Source: Hyphodiscus hymeniophilus | Taxonomy: Eukaryota; Ascomycota; Leotiomycetes; Helotiales; Hyphodiscaceae | Direction: 5' to 3' | NCBI GenBank assembly: GCA_016508695.1 | Contig: VNKQ01000009.1 | Span: forward strand, 1,240,001 to 1,304,000 | Length of the DNA stretch: 64,000 nt | Part shown: positions 44,769 to 56,667 of the stretch, one piece after another | Layout of the letters: each line of letters starts with the position of its first letter | Numbering within the stretch: the first letter of the stretch is position 1 | Made by a program: the position numbers and the translations under genes | The notes under the pieces: generated by a model | What the model was told of the DNA's origin: nothing | The model's database searches: none | Seen by the model: only the letters and a program-made list of their open reading frames with translations

Positions 44769-47700
44769 TCACACGTTGTACTTCTCCTCGTCTAGGACGG
44801 TCTTCTCAGTCCAACTATCTTGCATCCACTTCAGTCTCACCAGCCGTGGAATCCTTCTCCTGCCAGACTCGGCAATCAATCGCCTAATACCTCGCACATC
44901 CACCGCATTCTCGTCCACGACAACAAAATGGGTGATGCTCTCATCCGAATCATCCTCAGCAACCTTTCCACAAGCAAACGTGAGATCGTATTTTACAAGT
45001 CGAAGTTCAAGGCTCTCGAGATCTGAAGGAGCAAACCTAACCACGCAACCTCTGAACAATGAGCCAGGATGTTGAACTAATTGTTTACCGTGGTCTTCGA
45101 GTTGGGATAGGAAGGTGCTGGAAGAGAAGCTCGAATTCTTCGGGAGTCTCATATTCGCCATGATCACCTTGAGCTCCTCTGGTGTTACGTTCCGAGCATA
45201 GCTGTCGCCGTATTCATCCACATTTGCCTCAAGTTGCTCCCTTGATCCGTCTGTTATATGCAGCATATGATTCGGTTCTCGCGGAAGAACAAGTCGCTGC
45301 ATTTGCAGACCATCAGTTTCGGATTGCTTGACTGCATCGAAGACCCAGGTAGCTCTGACGATGTCCGTTTGACCGGCTTTGATCAAGCTCGCAACTTTGA
45401 CAACGTTCTTATCTCCCACGACAATCATTTCACTTTCTGCTGTTGCACTTTGAAAAATCCTGCCACCGTTATTTTTGATAGTCTGCTCAATGAGGGCTTT
45501 GGACTTCTTTGTAGGTTGAACCATGTCGCTCAACACGCAGAAATTCAACCCTTCAAAAACTCCCGTTCGTGGGCCGGCGTATGGTGTTTGAATCTTGCTG
45601 TCGTAGCCAGCAATTACGGTTTGTTTCTTAAGTCTCTTGGTTATTCTCTTTCTACTTCCCTCGACAGTCATAGTCTTATTGCTAGCCTCCGCTTCCGCCT
45701 CAGCCTTCACTTTCATAAATTCTTGAGCAGAAAGTGCACTTGTCCAATCCTTATCGCTCCTCAACTTCCGGAACCGCGGAAATCTTAGGCTGTATTTCGT
45801 TTGAAATGAAGATGACTCAATGACAGAGGCGGCTTTCACTTCAATGACGATAGAATCATCTGGCTTAATCCAGACATCAGGAACCTCGCCACTTCCAACA
45901 TCAATGAACACGGTAGGTGGCTTCTTTCGATCCCAGTCTGTCCATTTTCCGTGGGTCTTCTCAGCGATGTTATTGTAGTCCTGGACCGTGAAGCCGCCAC
46001 CGACTTTGAAGAATGAGAAAAACCTCATGGGATTGTGGTTTGGGTCTAAGGCAGCAGTCAGTGTCGATTCAAACCTAGAAGTAGAGACTCTTACCTCTGT
46101 CAATATCATTCTTGTCGACCCGCAAGCCGCATAGAAAAGAGGAGAGTCGACCACCTCGATGCCCAGACCCGTAGAAGCCGCCGATAACCAGACAATCCAA
46201 GTTCTCTCCAAATTCATTCATATATTCTGGCTTGACCTTCATCCAATCGTCAACACGACTGTTGAGCTGATAAATAGAACGAGGATTCTTAAGAACCAGT
46301 CCTTCTAGGCCGCGAGTGACAACATCACGTAAACGAGGTTCGATGTCTGCTGGGTTTTCCGTTGACGTATAGTCGTGTTTTTCTAATCGTCGGTGAACGT
46401 TCTGGATGGCTTGCTCCAACGCATTGCGTCTGTCTCTGAGCGTGTATCTTGTAATATCCTGATCGTTCAGATACAAACAGTCGAACACTCGAAACAATGG
46501 CCGAATTCCATTGCCTGCGAAAGGATCACGTTGCTCAGATAGTGCCGCAGTTTTCAAGGTACCAAATGGCACCATGATATCCGCTTCCGGATCCCAGGTA
46601 ATCATCTCGCCGTCCAGAATGATATTTCTAACAACCGGCTTGAAAGCGTCTTCGATGTGTCGAGTAAGCGACGAGTTATCATCCTTGAAACCATTTCCGT
46701 ACAAATACGTATAATCTTTTGCTTTTCGAGACCAGAACGCAAATCTCCTGCCGCCGTCGATCTCGTCATCCTCGATCATGTGAAGCTGGATTCTTTCGCC
46801 ATCGAGTTTCTCCTCGATCCAAAACTCGTTATCTTCTGAGGAAACTCCCAACCTTTCGACTGCTTTCTGGAAGGAATGGGACTGAAACTGTGCGAGTTGG
46901 GGTTGAAAACATGACATGAGGGCAATCCCAGACGTTGTGGAATCACCTTCCAACCTGACATTCTCGTTATGCAGCTCCCAGCATACTCTGCGAAGGCTAG
47001 AAGATACATTGAAAAGTGCATCAGCATCAGGATGCCAGTGCTATGTTCTGTATCAGTGGTAGGTTGTGATTTGCGACAAGTGGTACCCACATTGAAGAAT
47101 GTCTTCTCAGTAGATCCCATGTTCAATCGCCTCAAAATGATACGGATCAACCAATGCATCTCGGCAGGGTTCATTCGATTGTAAAACTCGGTGAATATTG
47201 GTAATTGGGATTCTTCTTTCTGGGCAGCTGCGAGCTTATCGAGCAACTCATTGACTTCTGCTATCCGCATATCCCCTACCTCAGTCCTCATGGGTCGTTT
47301 CTTCAGGACGGCGTGACATTTCGAGGGGAAGTCACCAGCGTCTCCACTCGCTGCCGACTGACTAGGGAGTTTCCAGTTGAGCAAATTCATTGCATCTTCA
47401 GTCTTGGAGCCAATCTTCAAGAGTTTGATCAGCAACTTCGCAATAGCTCTCTCTTTGAGTCCATACATGGGCCTGTCGCGGTCTTTGTCGGGTACGATGA
47501 GACGAAGAGCGGGATAGAAATCATTCCCAACCTCGGCTCGCCATTTCGAGATGAAGCGCTGAATGATCGTATGCCTGATCTCTGTGGGCGTCAACCTTGC
47601 AGGCCCGTGAGGTCCTTGCTTTCTACGCGCAATTGGGGGATTTATTTTCTTTCCTTTCGCGTTCTCGAGGAGGGGATCGAAAAGAGACTCGAAGAGATCG

Positions 47701-47840
47701 TGGAAAGGCAGGGTCTTGTGGATGTTTTTCGGACGCCCAGGATATTTGATATCTAACTCTGTATCACTGACTGGTCCATGACCATACTGACGTTCATGGT
47801 CGATAATGCCATCATCATCTGCGTCTTCAGGGTACCTCAT
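44769..47840 (-). CDS. lig4: DNA ligase IV
   Basis: The ATP-dependent ligase of non-homologous end joining; it works in the nucleus with the Xrcc4/Lif1 partner. Exons 47091-47840, 46095-47040 and 44769-46045 give 990 residues. The introns are 50 nt (GTGGGT...CATAG) and 49 nt (GTAAGA...CTTAG). Domain order: N-terminal DNA-binding domain (residues 1 to about 245); nucleotidyl-transferase domain with the active lysine in EEKLDGERIQLH (about residue 328) and the LDGEMI, GLEGLVLK and DWMKVKPEY motifs; OB fold (VDVGSGEV-like DVGSGEVPDVW); and two BRCT domains at the end flanking the Lif1-binding linker. The first junction rebuilds HWHPDADALFNVSSSLRRVCWEL, a conserved ligase IV block. Length and architecture are normal. 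Confidence 0.96.
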
Positions 47841-49625
47841 GGTGAAGTGCTGTTAATGATTTCCTGATTGCGATGGAAATCGCTTACTCGCGGAGGCAGC
47901 CACGAGTTCACGTGACCCCTTATTCAAACTGCCTCATGCACAAGAGGCAAGGCTGTTGATTGTGTGGTGAAGCATAAGGTACCTTAGGTAGATCGTTTCT
48001 CGATAAACATTAGTTTCAAGCTCTGATATAGCTAACTTAATGTTACAGCATCAGTGGTATCATGCTCCCAGCCTGTGCATATTTATTTCATTTATCGAAG
48101 ATCAAAGCTCAACTTTAGAGGGTCTTTCTTCATCCGTATCAGCCGAAATCGCTGAAGACTTGACAACAGCGTTCAGTATGCCTCGAGTGAAGAGTCAAAC
48201 ACAGTCAGTATCTGGTTCAAGTATTGGAGTTGCAAGGTAGTGCGAACATGTATTACTATCAGATATCAAAAGCATCCTCATCCTCGCATCACATGTCATG
48301 GGTTCTTCGCTCATTACGAATTGGATTTCAAGGATAAATATCCACCGGAACAGGCGTCGTGCATATGCAGCATATCTGATCTACGCCTAAAAGCTTCTAA
48401 TGCGATCTGCTCGGATTTCTCTGCATAGAAGGTGGGACAACCGCAGCTGAGGATGGTGGGTAATTGAATCCCACATTCTTGATTCCGAGTTAGCAAAGAA
48501 AGCCCGCCGATTACACACACGAGTTGATTAATCTTCATTTACGGAGGGTACAGTACTCGTCAAACATGCGGACTTCTAGTCTGAGAGTCTGAGACTACTT
48601 GGATGGCCGGTATTCTGCCAAGGACCTTCCCAAAGTAAATACAAACACGTTTGACGGGTGCTGCTAAACCGGTAACGGCGAGCTTGTTACTGGATTTGGG
48701 CAAAGTTTGCGGACATGTTCAAGCATCTTCTTTGCTCCCCCGACAAGATCACCAAAGAGAATCCTTCTGGGAAGTACATGTGCTAAGGTATGTTCCTAAA
48801 GTTCCTACGCGCACACGATATGGGCGGTGAAAGGTGCAGGATCTACGTGTTCATGTCTGCAAGCTGCAGAATGCCCCCAGATGGAACCTGAAAGTTTCGG
48901 TTAGATACCTAGACAAAAGCAAATCCGTTATGACTGAGTACCCTAAGTGTTTTCCACAATGACACAGCCTCAAAGGCGAGGTGGGTACCAGGGTAGGGAA
49001 AAGGAAAGGGGAGGTTCATCTTTCGGGCAAGTTTGCTGGCTTTGTCAGAGACACGCTTGGCCGACAATACCTCAGACAATAGAGTTGGTGGGGATAGATA
49101 GACGAAGATATGCATAAGAGCGGCCCATCGATCCGATATCTGGACTTCAAACTGTAGCATTTCCGAAAGGATGGTTGAAATTAAAAACTCAAGCTCATGC
49201 GCAAAGGGATGATGCGATACGATCGATGGTGGGTGATGCTGGTGATGCGATACGCTGCGCTACCTTATGTCTGGACTCAGGAGTCAGGAGCCAGCTGGTG
49301 CAGCGCCGTCATTTGAAGTCATACTTATTATGCCTGACTGCTCATACCTGCACCTGCCTGCCTAACTGTAAGCCGCTCTTCCTCCTTTTCCCCCACGTTT
49401 GGTCGTCGATTACCTTACCCACCACGGGCGAATCAGTCCCACACTACCAGAAACAGATGGACCGGTGGATAGAGGGCGATGGATACCTTCGTACCTGGTG
49501 GTAACTTGTAAGAGAGAGTCTGAACAGATCTGAGGACTGCCGCGACCCGCGAAGGACTTCGGGGGGCGCCTTGTTGGGCGCACAGGGGAGAGGACAGCGT
49601 GGTTTGACTCAAATATCAAAGATCC

Positions 49626-49661
49626 CACCATCCCACCATCCATCCATCCATTCATCCATCC
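49626..49661 (+). repeat. (CCAT)n microsatellite
   Basis: Imperfect tandem CCAT units, about seven copies, with a CCCACCAT start and one CATT interruption. Confidence 0.9.
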
Positions 49662-49712
49662 TAGCACACTTCGAGTACAGTACAGTACCTAGGTACCTTG
49701 TACGAAGGATAT

Positions 49713-49738
49713 CCTGCCCTGCCCTGCCCTGCCCTGCT
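49713..49738 (+). repeat. (CCTGC)n microsatellite
   Basis: Five consecutive CCTGC units. Confidence 0.9.
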
Positions 49739-49980
49739 GCACTCTCATTTCCTTCCTTTTTCGTCGGATCGGCCGAGAGAACAACACGCACATTCATTCC
49801 AAAGAATAAATCTACGGGACAGGAAAACAAAACATCTTATCGCGGTGAAGTGATCGTGTGTTCCAATACTCCACCGAGTCCGAGTCGTGTGATGGTGACG
49901 GTCGTTCCGCCTCTCCAATCGTTTTCGGCAGTCCTTATCAGTACGTATTGACGTTGCGAGGCTGCTTTTCCCCGGACACG

Positions 49981-50010
49981 CTCGCTCACGCTCACGCTCA
50001 TGCTCACTCA
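49981..50010 (+). repeat. (CTCACG)n-type hexamer repeat
   Basis: Imperfect hexamer units CTCACG/CTCATG in tandem, echoed at about 50058-50090 by further CTCAC-type units. Confidence 0.75.
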
Positions 50011-50503
50011 ACTTTCTTACTTCCTTGCGTCCTTCCCTTCCTTTACCTACCTCCACTCACTCACCTACACGCCCACGCTCACGCCTTCCACCCTTACCTT
50101 CTACTTTCTACAACAGCTCTCAACAATATTCGGTCGCACAACCACTTGCCTCTGACCTCTCAAACCCATGCACAGTCAACCACCGCCGCAGTCAAAACTA
50201 CTCTCGAGCAAATCCCCTAACTCATGCCATTATCCTGACTCGAAAGCTTGAGATGCCTCATCTTGACCACCAGACACAACTACTGATCGAGCTATTGGTG
50301 ACTGTCGTTCCCATGAGGCTTTGATACCTTTTGCCAACATCCCGAGAGACTCTGGGCCCCCATCTCGTCACTGCTCTCGAGAGCGAATACCTTATCAAAA
50401 TCGAGAACCGCCGCTTGGTAATGATCCAGTGCCGAATTAATCTCAAGTAATAGCACGAAGCCGGTGCGGCAGTAGCCTGTTCCACCTCCCCCACAAATGT
50501 GCG

Positions 50504-51967
50504 ATGATGTTGGCTCCAAGATCATTCACTCTGTGGCAAGGCTCACTGTCATCTCACACCAGAAAACAGAGAAATGAGCGGTCTCAGAGTGAGAGGGGGA
50601 CAAAGTCACCTACAAAGCAAGACAACGATGTTGATATGTCCCAAACAATCGCCGAAACGAGTAGACCGGTGACCCCGTCCTCTCCTGTTATTATTCCTAT
50701 GCGGAGCAAACGCGAACCCGCTGAGAACCAACGGCACGAGAAAAGGAAGGCACGACTTGATCATGGACGGAAACACTCAGATCGATCTGAAAGGCGTGCT
50801 CGAACCGTTCACAACCCCAACTCGATCCCTCCCTCTGTCGCGGCTTTGCTCGCGGTCACCTCGATACCACCACAAAAGCTGAATAACAGTGTCCGGAAAC
50901 GGAGCGGCGCAGGGCAAAGGCTGACCGTGGATGCCATACTCCAGCATACAGACGTGTCAGAGAAGGAGTTCAGCCTCTCCCTTGGGAAAGGCCCCCTCGA
51001 CTTTCTACTCAGCCCTCCGGACGAGTTGGACGAAGACGACATCCTTGGGAGCCAGGAGTCCTTACTCTCGACTAGAACCATGTCGAGTGAATCCATGCCA
51101 TCATTAGATGAAGATTCAATCAACGGATCACCTTCCATGACGTCTGTACTCACGCCCAATTCTCGTGGGAAGCGATCGCTGCCTTTACGACGGTTACAAT
51201 CGGTCTCGTCACCACCCAGCGAAATCAGCTCGGAAGACCATCCATTATCAGCTCCGGATATAGACATAGATGAACTCGATTTTAGGGCCTTTCAAAAGTC
51301 ACACGAAAATGAAGAAAGGATGCCCGACATCCAACTCGAGATACCCCGGCGCAAGTCAGCTTTCAAATCCAACTTGACCTCTTCATTGAAGGCTTTGAGG
51401 TCAGCTGCAAGGTCGCTTTCGAGTCTTAAACCACCGATGATTACTCCAGACGACTTTCTCACACGATCAATTATTTCAATAGATCCGCAGGTACCTTTCA
51501 CGGATGAACGAATGCCCCCGAGACTTGAGGATACACCCACTCCAGCTCTACGCCGCTATCTCAACCCTACAACTAATGCCCCCATCGAAGCCCATATTCC
51601 ATCATCTCTGGCGCAGACAATGAGTGCAACTAAGTGCACGGCTTCGATACAAATGCAGACCTACAAAGTTTCACGATCAACTAGGAGCACTTCGCCGAGT
51701 GTAATTAGCCGTCGCACACAACCAACTTCCGAGGATGTCTTCGCTGAAGTGTCGGCCGGACCGGTGGCTAGGCAGAGAGACATGCGAGAGAACAGCGATT
51801 TCATTAGGGTTGCAGTCATGGAGATGGCCATGCGAAAGAAGGGCAAACTTGAGGAGTCAAAACCCGGGAGGGCGAGGTGGGCTTTACCACCCAGGAAAGC
51901 TTCCTCAAAGCTTTACGAAATAGGGGCCGATGGAGTTCCAGTGCGGTGGATCGCCGTTACGTATTAA
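50504..51967 (+). CDS. Uncharacterised Ser/Pro-rich fungal protein
   Basis: An intronless open frame of 487 residues from the ATG at 50504; a second ATG at 50636 (MSQTIAETSRP) could be the real start. The protein is largely disordered but carries several compact blocks that look conserved rather than random: PPSVAALLAVTSIPP (about residues 108-122), FLLSPPDELDEDDIL, DIDELDFRAFQ, AFKSNLTSSLKALRSAARSLSS, DDFLTRSIISIDPQVPFTDERMPP, TPALRRYLNPTTNAPIEAHI and CTASIQMQTYKV. It ends soon after a basic stretch with VPVRWIAVTY. No known domain, signal peptide or membrane span is present. I do not know its role. The block pattern suggests a scaffold or regulatory protein of filamentous ascomycetes. The upstream leader is repeat-rich. 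Confidence 0.8.
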   Translation: MMLAPRSFTLWQGSLSSHTRKQRNERSQSERGTKSPTKQDNDVDMSQTIAETSRPVTPSSPVIIPMRSKREPAENQRHEKRKARLDHGRKHSDRSERRARTVHNPNSIPPSVAALLAVTSIPPQKLNNSVRKRSGAGQRLTVDAILQHTDVSEKEFSLSLGKGPLDFLLSPPDELDEDDILGSQESLLSTRTMSSESMPSLDEDSINGSPSMTSVLTPNSRGKRSLPLRRLQSVSSPPSEISSEDHPLSAPDIDIDELDFRAFQKSHENEERMPDIQLEIPRRKSAFKSNLTSSLKALRSAARSLSSLKPPMITPDDFLTRSIISIDPQVPFTDERMPPRLEDTPTPALRRYLNPTTNAPIEAHIPSSLAQTMSATKCTASIQMQTYKVSRSTRSTSPSVISRRTQPTSEDVFAEVSAGPVARQRDMRENSDFIRVAVMEMAMRKKGKLEESKPGRARWALPPRKASSKLYEIGADGVPVRWIAVTY

Positions 51968-54875
51968 ATGAGTTAAATCCCGTCTCACGCCCATTTCACC
52001 AATCAGTCATCGAATATTTGGAAGAGGATCCTGCCGTGGCCAGTGGGGTGAACTACCGGATCAAGGGCCGACGCCTGCTTCGAATCCTACCTTCCAGAAC
52101 ACGAGTGGTCCACATAGTCGCCATCTGGAACCCGCGACGAAGGTTCACCTTATGCACCCCACTTTTGCCCTGGGAGTCGCTCGCCGATCAAGCTATGACA
52201 CATTGAAAATTTGGTCTCATATCCACGTTCACAGATCAACAGCACCTCACTGCCGTTCCCTTCATACCTGCATGAATAAAACTTTCAAAGGGCACGGTGC
52301 AATTCGCGACTTGCAGATGATATTTGGCTGAAGTCCTAGCACGGGCTTCATCTCGATTAAGCAGGTCCGTTATCGAAATCGAACGCAGGGATTGTGCGGG
52401 ACCCCTGGCGATCGTCCATCAGGGAGCCCGGCTTACCCGGCGTACGAGGCATCCCGGATCCTTTGGCGGACTGCTTTTTTGAATGAACAGGCCTTCCAAA
52501 TCCCTCGAAGCAATTTACAATCTAGCGGCCCACAAAGAGGCGAGTTAATTCTCATGCCCCCAAGCTTTAACCGCTGTTGCGTATACTGTTCCAGCGGATT
52601 CATTGCACTCGAATTCACTGCACACGACTATCGGAGTTGGATCCCCCTCATCCTTCCGTGTCCTAACAAACTGTCGGCGATCTCGCTGAAGACCCGAGAC
52701 TTTTGAAGTAGACATCGTTTGGAGCAGCTCACGGCTCAGCACCACGAGCTTTGTCGAAAATCAGCATCCATATGGGCTGAAAGAAGCTTTATCCCCAGAA
52801 CATGTTGTACGACTCCATCCTAGGATATCTTCTGCACGCATCAATTTTGACGACCCTGGGACATCATCATCGGAGTGGTAAAGTGGTTATCCATCAGAAT
52901 TTTCAAGGCACGTATTTAGATTCGCAGAAGTCGAACGTCCTTTACACTTTATGCATAGCGTTTTTTTTTTGGTCGCGGAGTAAGGCATGGGACATAGACC
53001 AGGACTACGGCAGTTCGGTGTGGCATTTCTTTTCCACCGTTGCACTACTTTTTGGGTGAAGATACCGAGTCAGTTGATTTTTACGGCTCTTTGTATGTAT
53101 ATATGTATGTATGTATGTATGAACGAGAGAAGATTAAACTATTAAGCTACGTTTTGCTGTAATTGTGATGCTTCAGAACAACGCAGTGTCAAAGGACAAC
53201 ACTTTTCAAGGAAGGGCGTTCTGCAATGGGGCCATGATCACAATGGCCAAGCCTTGACCGCGTGTCAGCCATTGTGTGTGTGTAGGTACAATGAAGAGCG
53301 CATTGTCAAGTAACTCTTGTTTTGTTGCACGCCGCAAGGACCCCCTCGAACGTTCCTTTGCATTCTTGTGCGTAGGGTGCGCAGAGGTGGGCTTCCTGCT
53401 GTAATAGGCTCAAGGCTTTGCAATGCTTGTTTGCCAACCTGGTGGCTCTATGATTATACGACTCAAGAGATGACTGAATGATAATCTAGACCATATGTCC
53501 TCTGCGTTTGATCGAAAACAAGCTGGGTTAAGGGGCAGGCTGCTGTCACTAGCCAGCGGCCCTAACGAAGGGCTGGGACAGGATTGCTGAGGGCTTTCGA
53601 AGTCGCGATGGATGGCATCTCTTAGTGCGTCCAACTCCCCCAAGCACCAGAAGCAAGTGCTGCCAGATTATTTGTTCTTTACTCTACGTTCCTGATATAT
53701 CGCACTCTGATACATCCCAATGTTCTCTCTGTGTCCATACCTGCACACAGGCGTCGAGAGCAGGTGGGGTGGCCGGAATTAACAACACCGCTCTAGTAGT
53801 TTTCTGTACCTTGTTGGCGGTCTTTACGCAACGTGCAGGTCGTCTCCCTTGATATCACGAGCTCCAACTTTTTGTTCAATATACGGCGCTTCTGACAAGA
53901 CATCTGGAATCTGTTGATTAGTTGCTATGGACTTCCTCTTCGAGGATTTGTTTATCTCTCTCGTGTACTCCATTCGTCATGCTACATCCTGGAGAAGTCA
54001 CAAGTACACAGTGAAGGTACCCGGTTTAAGACTTATCGAGTTGTTCCTCTCGACCTGCTTTGGTTTGCTGATAACATACACAATTTTATTTGCGTTGGCA
54101 GCAATTCCCTGGACGATGTAACTCATCATTGCTGCTTGAGACGTTTTTGCAATTCACGCTTGTCTATTTCTGGTGGATGGAAATAGCAGGCTGATTGTCT
54201 TCATGAGGCCATCTAGCTGTGCTGGGTCTGAATCTGAACTGCGCAGGTGTTGTCTATTTCAAAGACAAGGATGCTGACCAACTTGTCCTCAATGGCTCAG
54301 AATGGTTTATTTGGACGATAAGATTCAGAGAAACCCCTGCGAGCACACTTCGACTGCTCAAATCCAAATTCTCACTGGGCATGTGTCCCCTAGATTGTTT
54401 TTACCAGCCTCGTCGTGGTAGTAAGCGTACCGGCCTTACCGTACAGCCACGGCTCATTATCAGCCTTGTGAAGCTAGACACTCCACTAAATAAATGAACA
54501 ACATATAGAGAGGTATCCGGATTTGACTGGGCTGGGCTTGGAAGAACATTGCGATATCATCCGAAATAGGTTATCTGTTCGTCCCAAATTTGATATCGAG
54601 ATAGAGCCGGTGGACTTCGTACATATACAGTCATACGAAGATCAGTCAGCGAAGCACCTGAGGTACTTACTGCCACGCGCCTTGCCGACCTCGCGGCATT
54701 TGCTGGAGGACTCTCCGTGTTCAGTCTCAAATCCCCTTTCGCTCTCTACCCATAGAACCGTCGACTACCTCGTCTTCTCCATGAGAAATTATACTCTTAT
54801 CCATGCTATACCTGTCTTCCTTACGCCACGATCACGATCGCACACGAGCATCGTTGGCGATCTCGTCGTGGCCCG
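51968..54875. other. 2.9 kb intergenic region
   Basis: It lies between the unknown gene and irs4. It contains a T10 run at 52961-52970 and a TATG microsatellite (listed separately). Short frames on both strands lack coding character. The part from about 54600 is pyrimidine-rich and is the likely irs4 leader. Confidence 0.45.
53092..53121 (+). repeat. (TATG)n microsatellite
   Basis: About seven tandem TATG units with one TATA interruption. Confidence 0.9.
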
Positions 54876-56579
54876 ATGACCACAGAAACTCCCCGGCCCA
54901 GAGACTCCCAATCCCCCACGGGTGCAAATAATAATGCCGCGCTGAGAGGAGCATCCTTGGCCTTTGGAAAACCACCTGTCAAACCCAAGCCGAACATCGA
55001 CAATACATACACTGGGAATAATGGCGCGCTCGCCGCCGCGACGAAGGCCAGTGGGCTCTCGAGGCCAACGTCCAGGAATACGTCTATGACCAGGCGGGAG
55101 GCCGAAGAGCAGAGACTGCGGTACCAGAGAACCGGTGGCAGTAATGTCAGCGGATATGCGGGCGATTTGGATAGGATCCAGCAGAGATTGAGCCAGCTTG
55201 ATCACAGCGGGCATGGATTCCTACAGCCTCCTAGTCCGGGGCCGGATAAGACACGTTCACCTTCCTCCATAGCTGCTACGCTCGCAGCCTCGAGATCTGC
55301 GTCTATTACGCCGAACCACACCGGGAACCAGCTTTCTCCTGCCGTGCTGAAAAGACATGGTAGCTTCACGAGGCGCTCGCTGGCACGCAGCCCTGGATCG
55401 GCCAGAAGTTTCGGCTCGAGAGGGAGCGAGGATCATGTTCTGGATACGGATTCAATACCTTCGACAACATCCTTGATTGGAATTTTCGAACAGAATGTAG
55501 CTCCAAAGAAAGACGAGAAGCCAGCAGTCAGAAGACCAGCGATTAGTGCAAGTGTAATACAACCGCCTTCCAAAGACAGATCCAGTACTGCCAGATTGCG
55601 CTCCCCTGAACCCTTTATTACCAAATCGTCGAAGACACCTGAGATAAAATCACCAAAGCCATCATCTACACAACCAATCTTGCCTAAACCCAAGGAACTC
55701 GAGGCAGCGAAACCCTTTCGGCGAGCTCGGGAACCATCGCCACCAACATCGAAGCCTATACCCATACCATCTAAAGCCCAACCACGAGAGCCACGGACCG
55801 AAGATGGTGATGCCTCATCAAATGACTCATTCGTCTCAGCATCAGACTACAAGCCATCTTGGCGCGCTGCCCTCCAAAATCAGAACCGTCGCCTAACGTC
55901 CAATTCAACCCATTCTATCAATACAGTCGACTCACTTGCTAATGCAATAGTTGCATCCTCAATTGCTTCATCACGCGCTGCATCACCCTCTAGATCACAA
56001 CAATCCATATTGCACCCACCTCCTCCCCCACCTCGTCGAAGTCCCCACAAGCATCTTTTCCACAGTAGTAAAGAGATATCAAGAACGCCCTCTCCCGCGA
56101 AACAACAAGGTGTCTTGAGAGCGACTTTGCGGAAACCGAAAGGAGATGAGGATGTCGATGAGGGTGAGGTACGCAGGAAGAAGAAGGCGCATTTGATGAA
56201 GAAACATCCGAATAAACACCACGAAGGAGACCGGAAGCGGTGGAGAGATGAAATCACTGAGCGTGAAAGGAAGAGATACGAAGCTGTCTGGGCTTCTAAC
56301 AGGGGTCTATACACAGATCCGGGATTGGAGAGCAATGTGTGCAGTCTAGTGGTTAGAGATATATTTTCACGATCGAGATTGTCGTCGGATGTCCTGGAAG
56401 AGGTATATACACTCATAGATAGGAAGCAGAATGGAGTATTGGAAAGGGATGAGTTTGTGGTTGGGCTTTGGCTCATTGATCAGAGACTCAAGGGACGGAA
56501 GTTACCTATCAGGGTTAGTGATAGCGTCTGGAAAAGTGTGGGAATATTAGGCGGGATCAAAGTTCGGAAAATGAAGTGA
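54876..56579 (+). CDS. irs4: Irs4-type EH-domain protein
   Basis: Irs4/Tax4 proteins regulate phosphatidylinositol 4,5-bisphosphate levels through the Inp51 phosphatase and influence cell wall integrity and autophagy; the name comes from an rDNA silencing phenotype. The gene is intronless and encodes 567 residues. The first 430 residues are disordered and rich in Ser, Pro and Arg, with a polyproline run (HPPPPPPRR). A basic linker rich in Lys and His (about residues 425-450, EVRRKKKAHLMKKHPNKHH) precedes the C-terminal EH domain. That domain holds RKRYEAVWASNRG, an EF-hand-like second loop (DRKQNGVLERDEFVVGLWLID) and a final helix (SVWKSVGI). One EH domain at the extreme C-terminus with a disordered N-terminus is the Irs4 arrangement. 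Confidence 0.9.
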   Translation: MTTETPRPRDSQSPTGANNNAALRGASLAFGKPPVKPKPNIDNTYTGNNGALAAATKASGLSRPTSRNTSMTRREAEEQRLRYQRTGGSNVSGYAGDLDRIQQRLSQLDHSGHGFLQPPSPGPDKTRSPSSIAATLAASRSASITPNHTGNQLSPAVLKRHGSFTRRSLARSPGSARSFGSRGSEDHVLDTDSIPSTTSLIGIFEQNVAPKKDEKPAVRRPAISASVIQPPSKDRSSTARLRSPEPFITKSSKTPEIKSPKPSSTQPILPKPKELEAAKPFRRAREPSPPTSKPIPIPSKAQPREPRTEDGDASSNDSFVSASDYKPSWRAALQNQNRRLTSNSTHSINTVDSLANAIVASSIASSRAASPSRSQQSILHPPPPPPRRSPHKHLFHSSKEISRTPSPAKQQGVLRATLRKPKGDEDVDEGEVRRKKKAHLMKKHPNKHHEGDRKRWRDEITERERKRYEAVWASNRGLYTDPGLESNVCSLVVRDIFSRSRLSSDVLEEVYTLIDRKQNGVLERDEFVVGLWLIDQRLKGRKLPIRVSDSVWKSVGILGGIKVRKMK

Positions 56580-56667
56580 GAAGCACAGGTCGTGATGGGC
56601 ATTCAATTGGAGTATCAATACCCGGGTGTGACAATTAGATCCACAGGATAAAGGATAGTGACCATTG

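Larger units (their letters stand above)
47841..50503. other. 2.7 kb intergenic region with microsatellite cluster
   Basis: It lies between the divergent starts of lig4 and the unknown gene at 50504. From about 49600 to 50100 the plus strand is rich in C and T and holds several short tandem repeats, listed separately. This is probably the promoter and long 5' leader of the 50504 gene. No coding region or RNA gene is recognised in the rest. Confidence 0.5.

Noticed and set aside
49207..49262. Repeated GATGCGATACG word near 49.2 kb
   Set aside because: Two copies about 30 bp apart in a locally repetitive sequence; too little to call a regulatory array.
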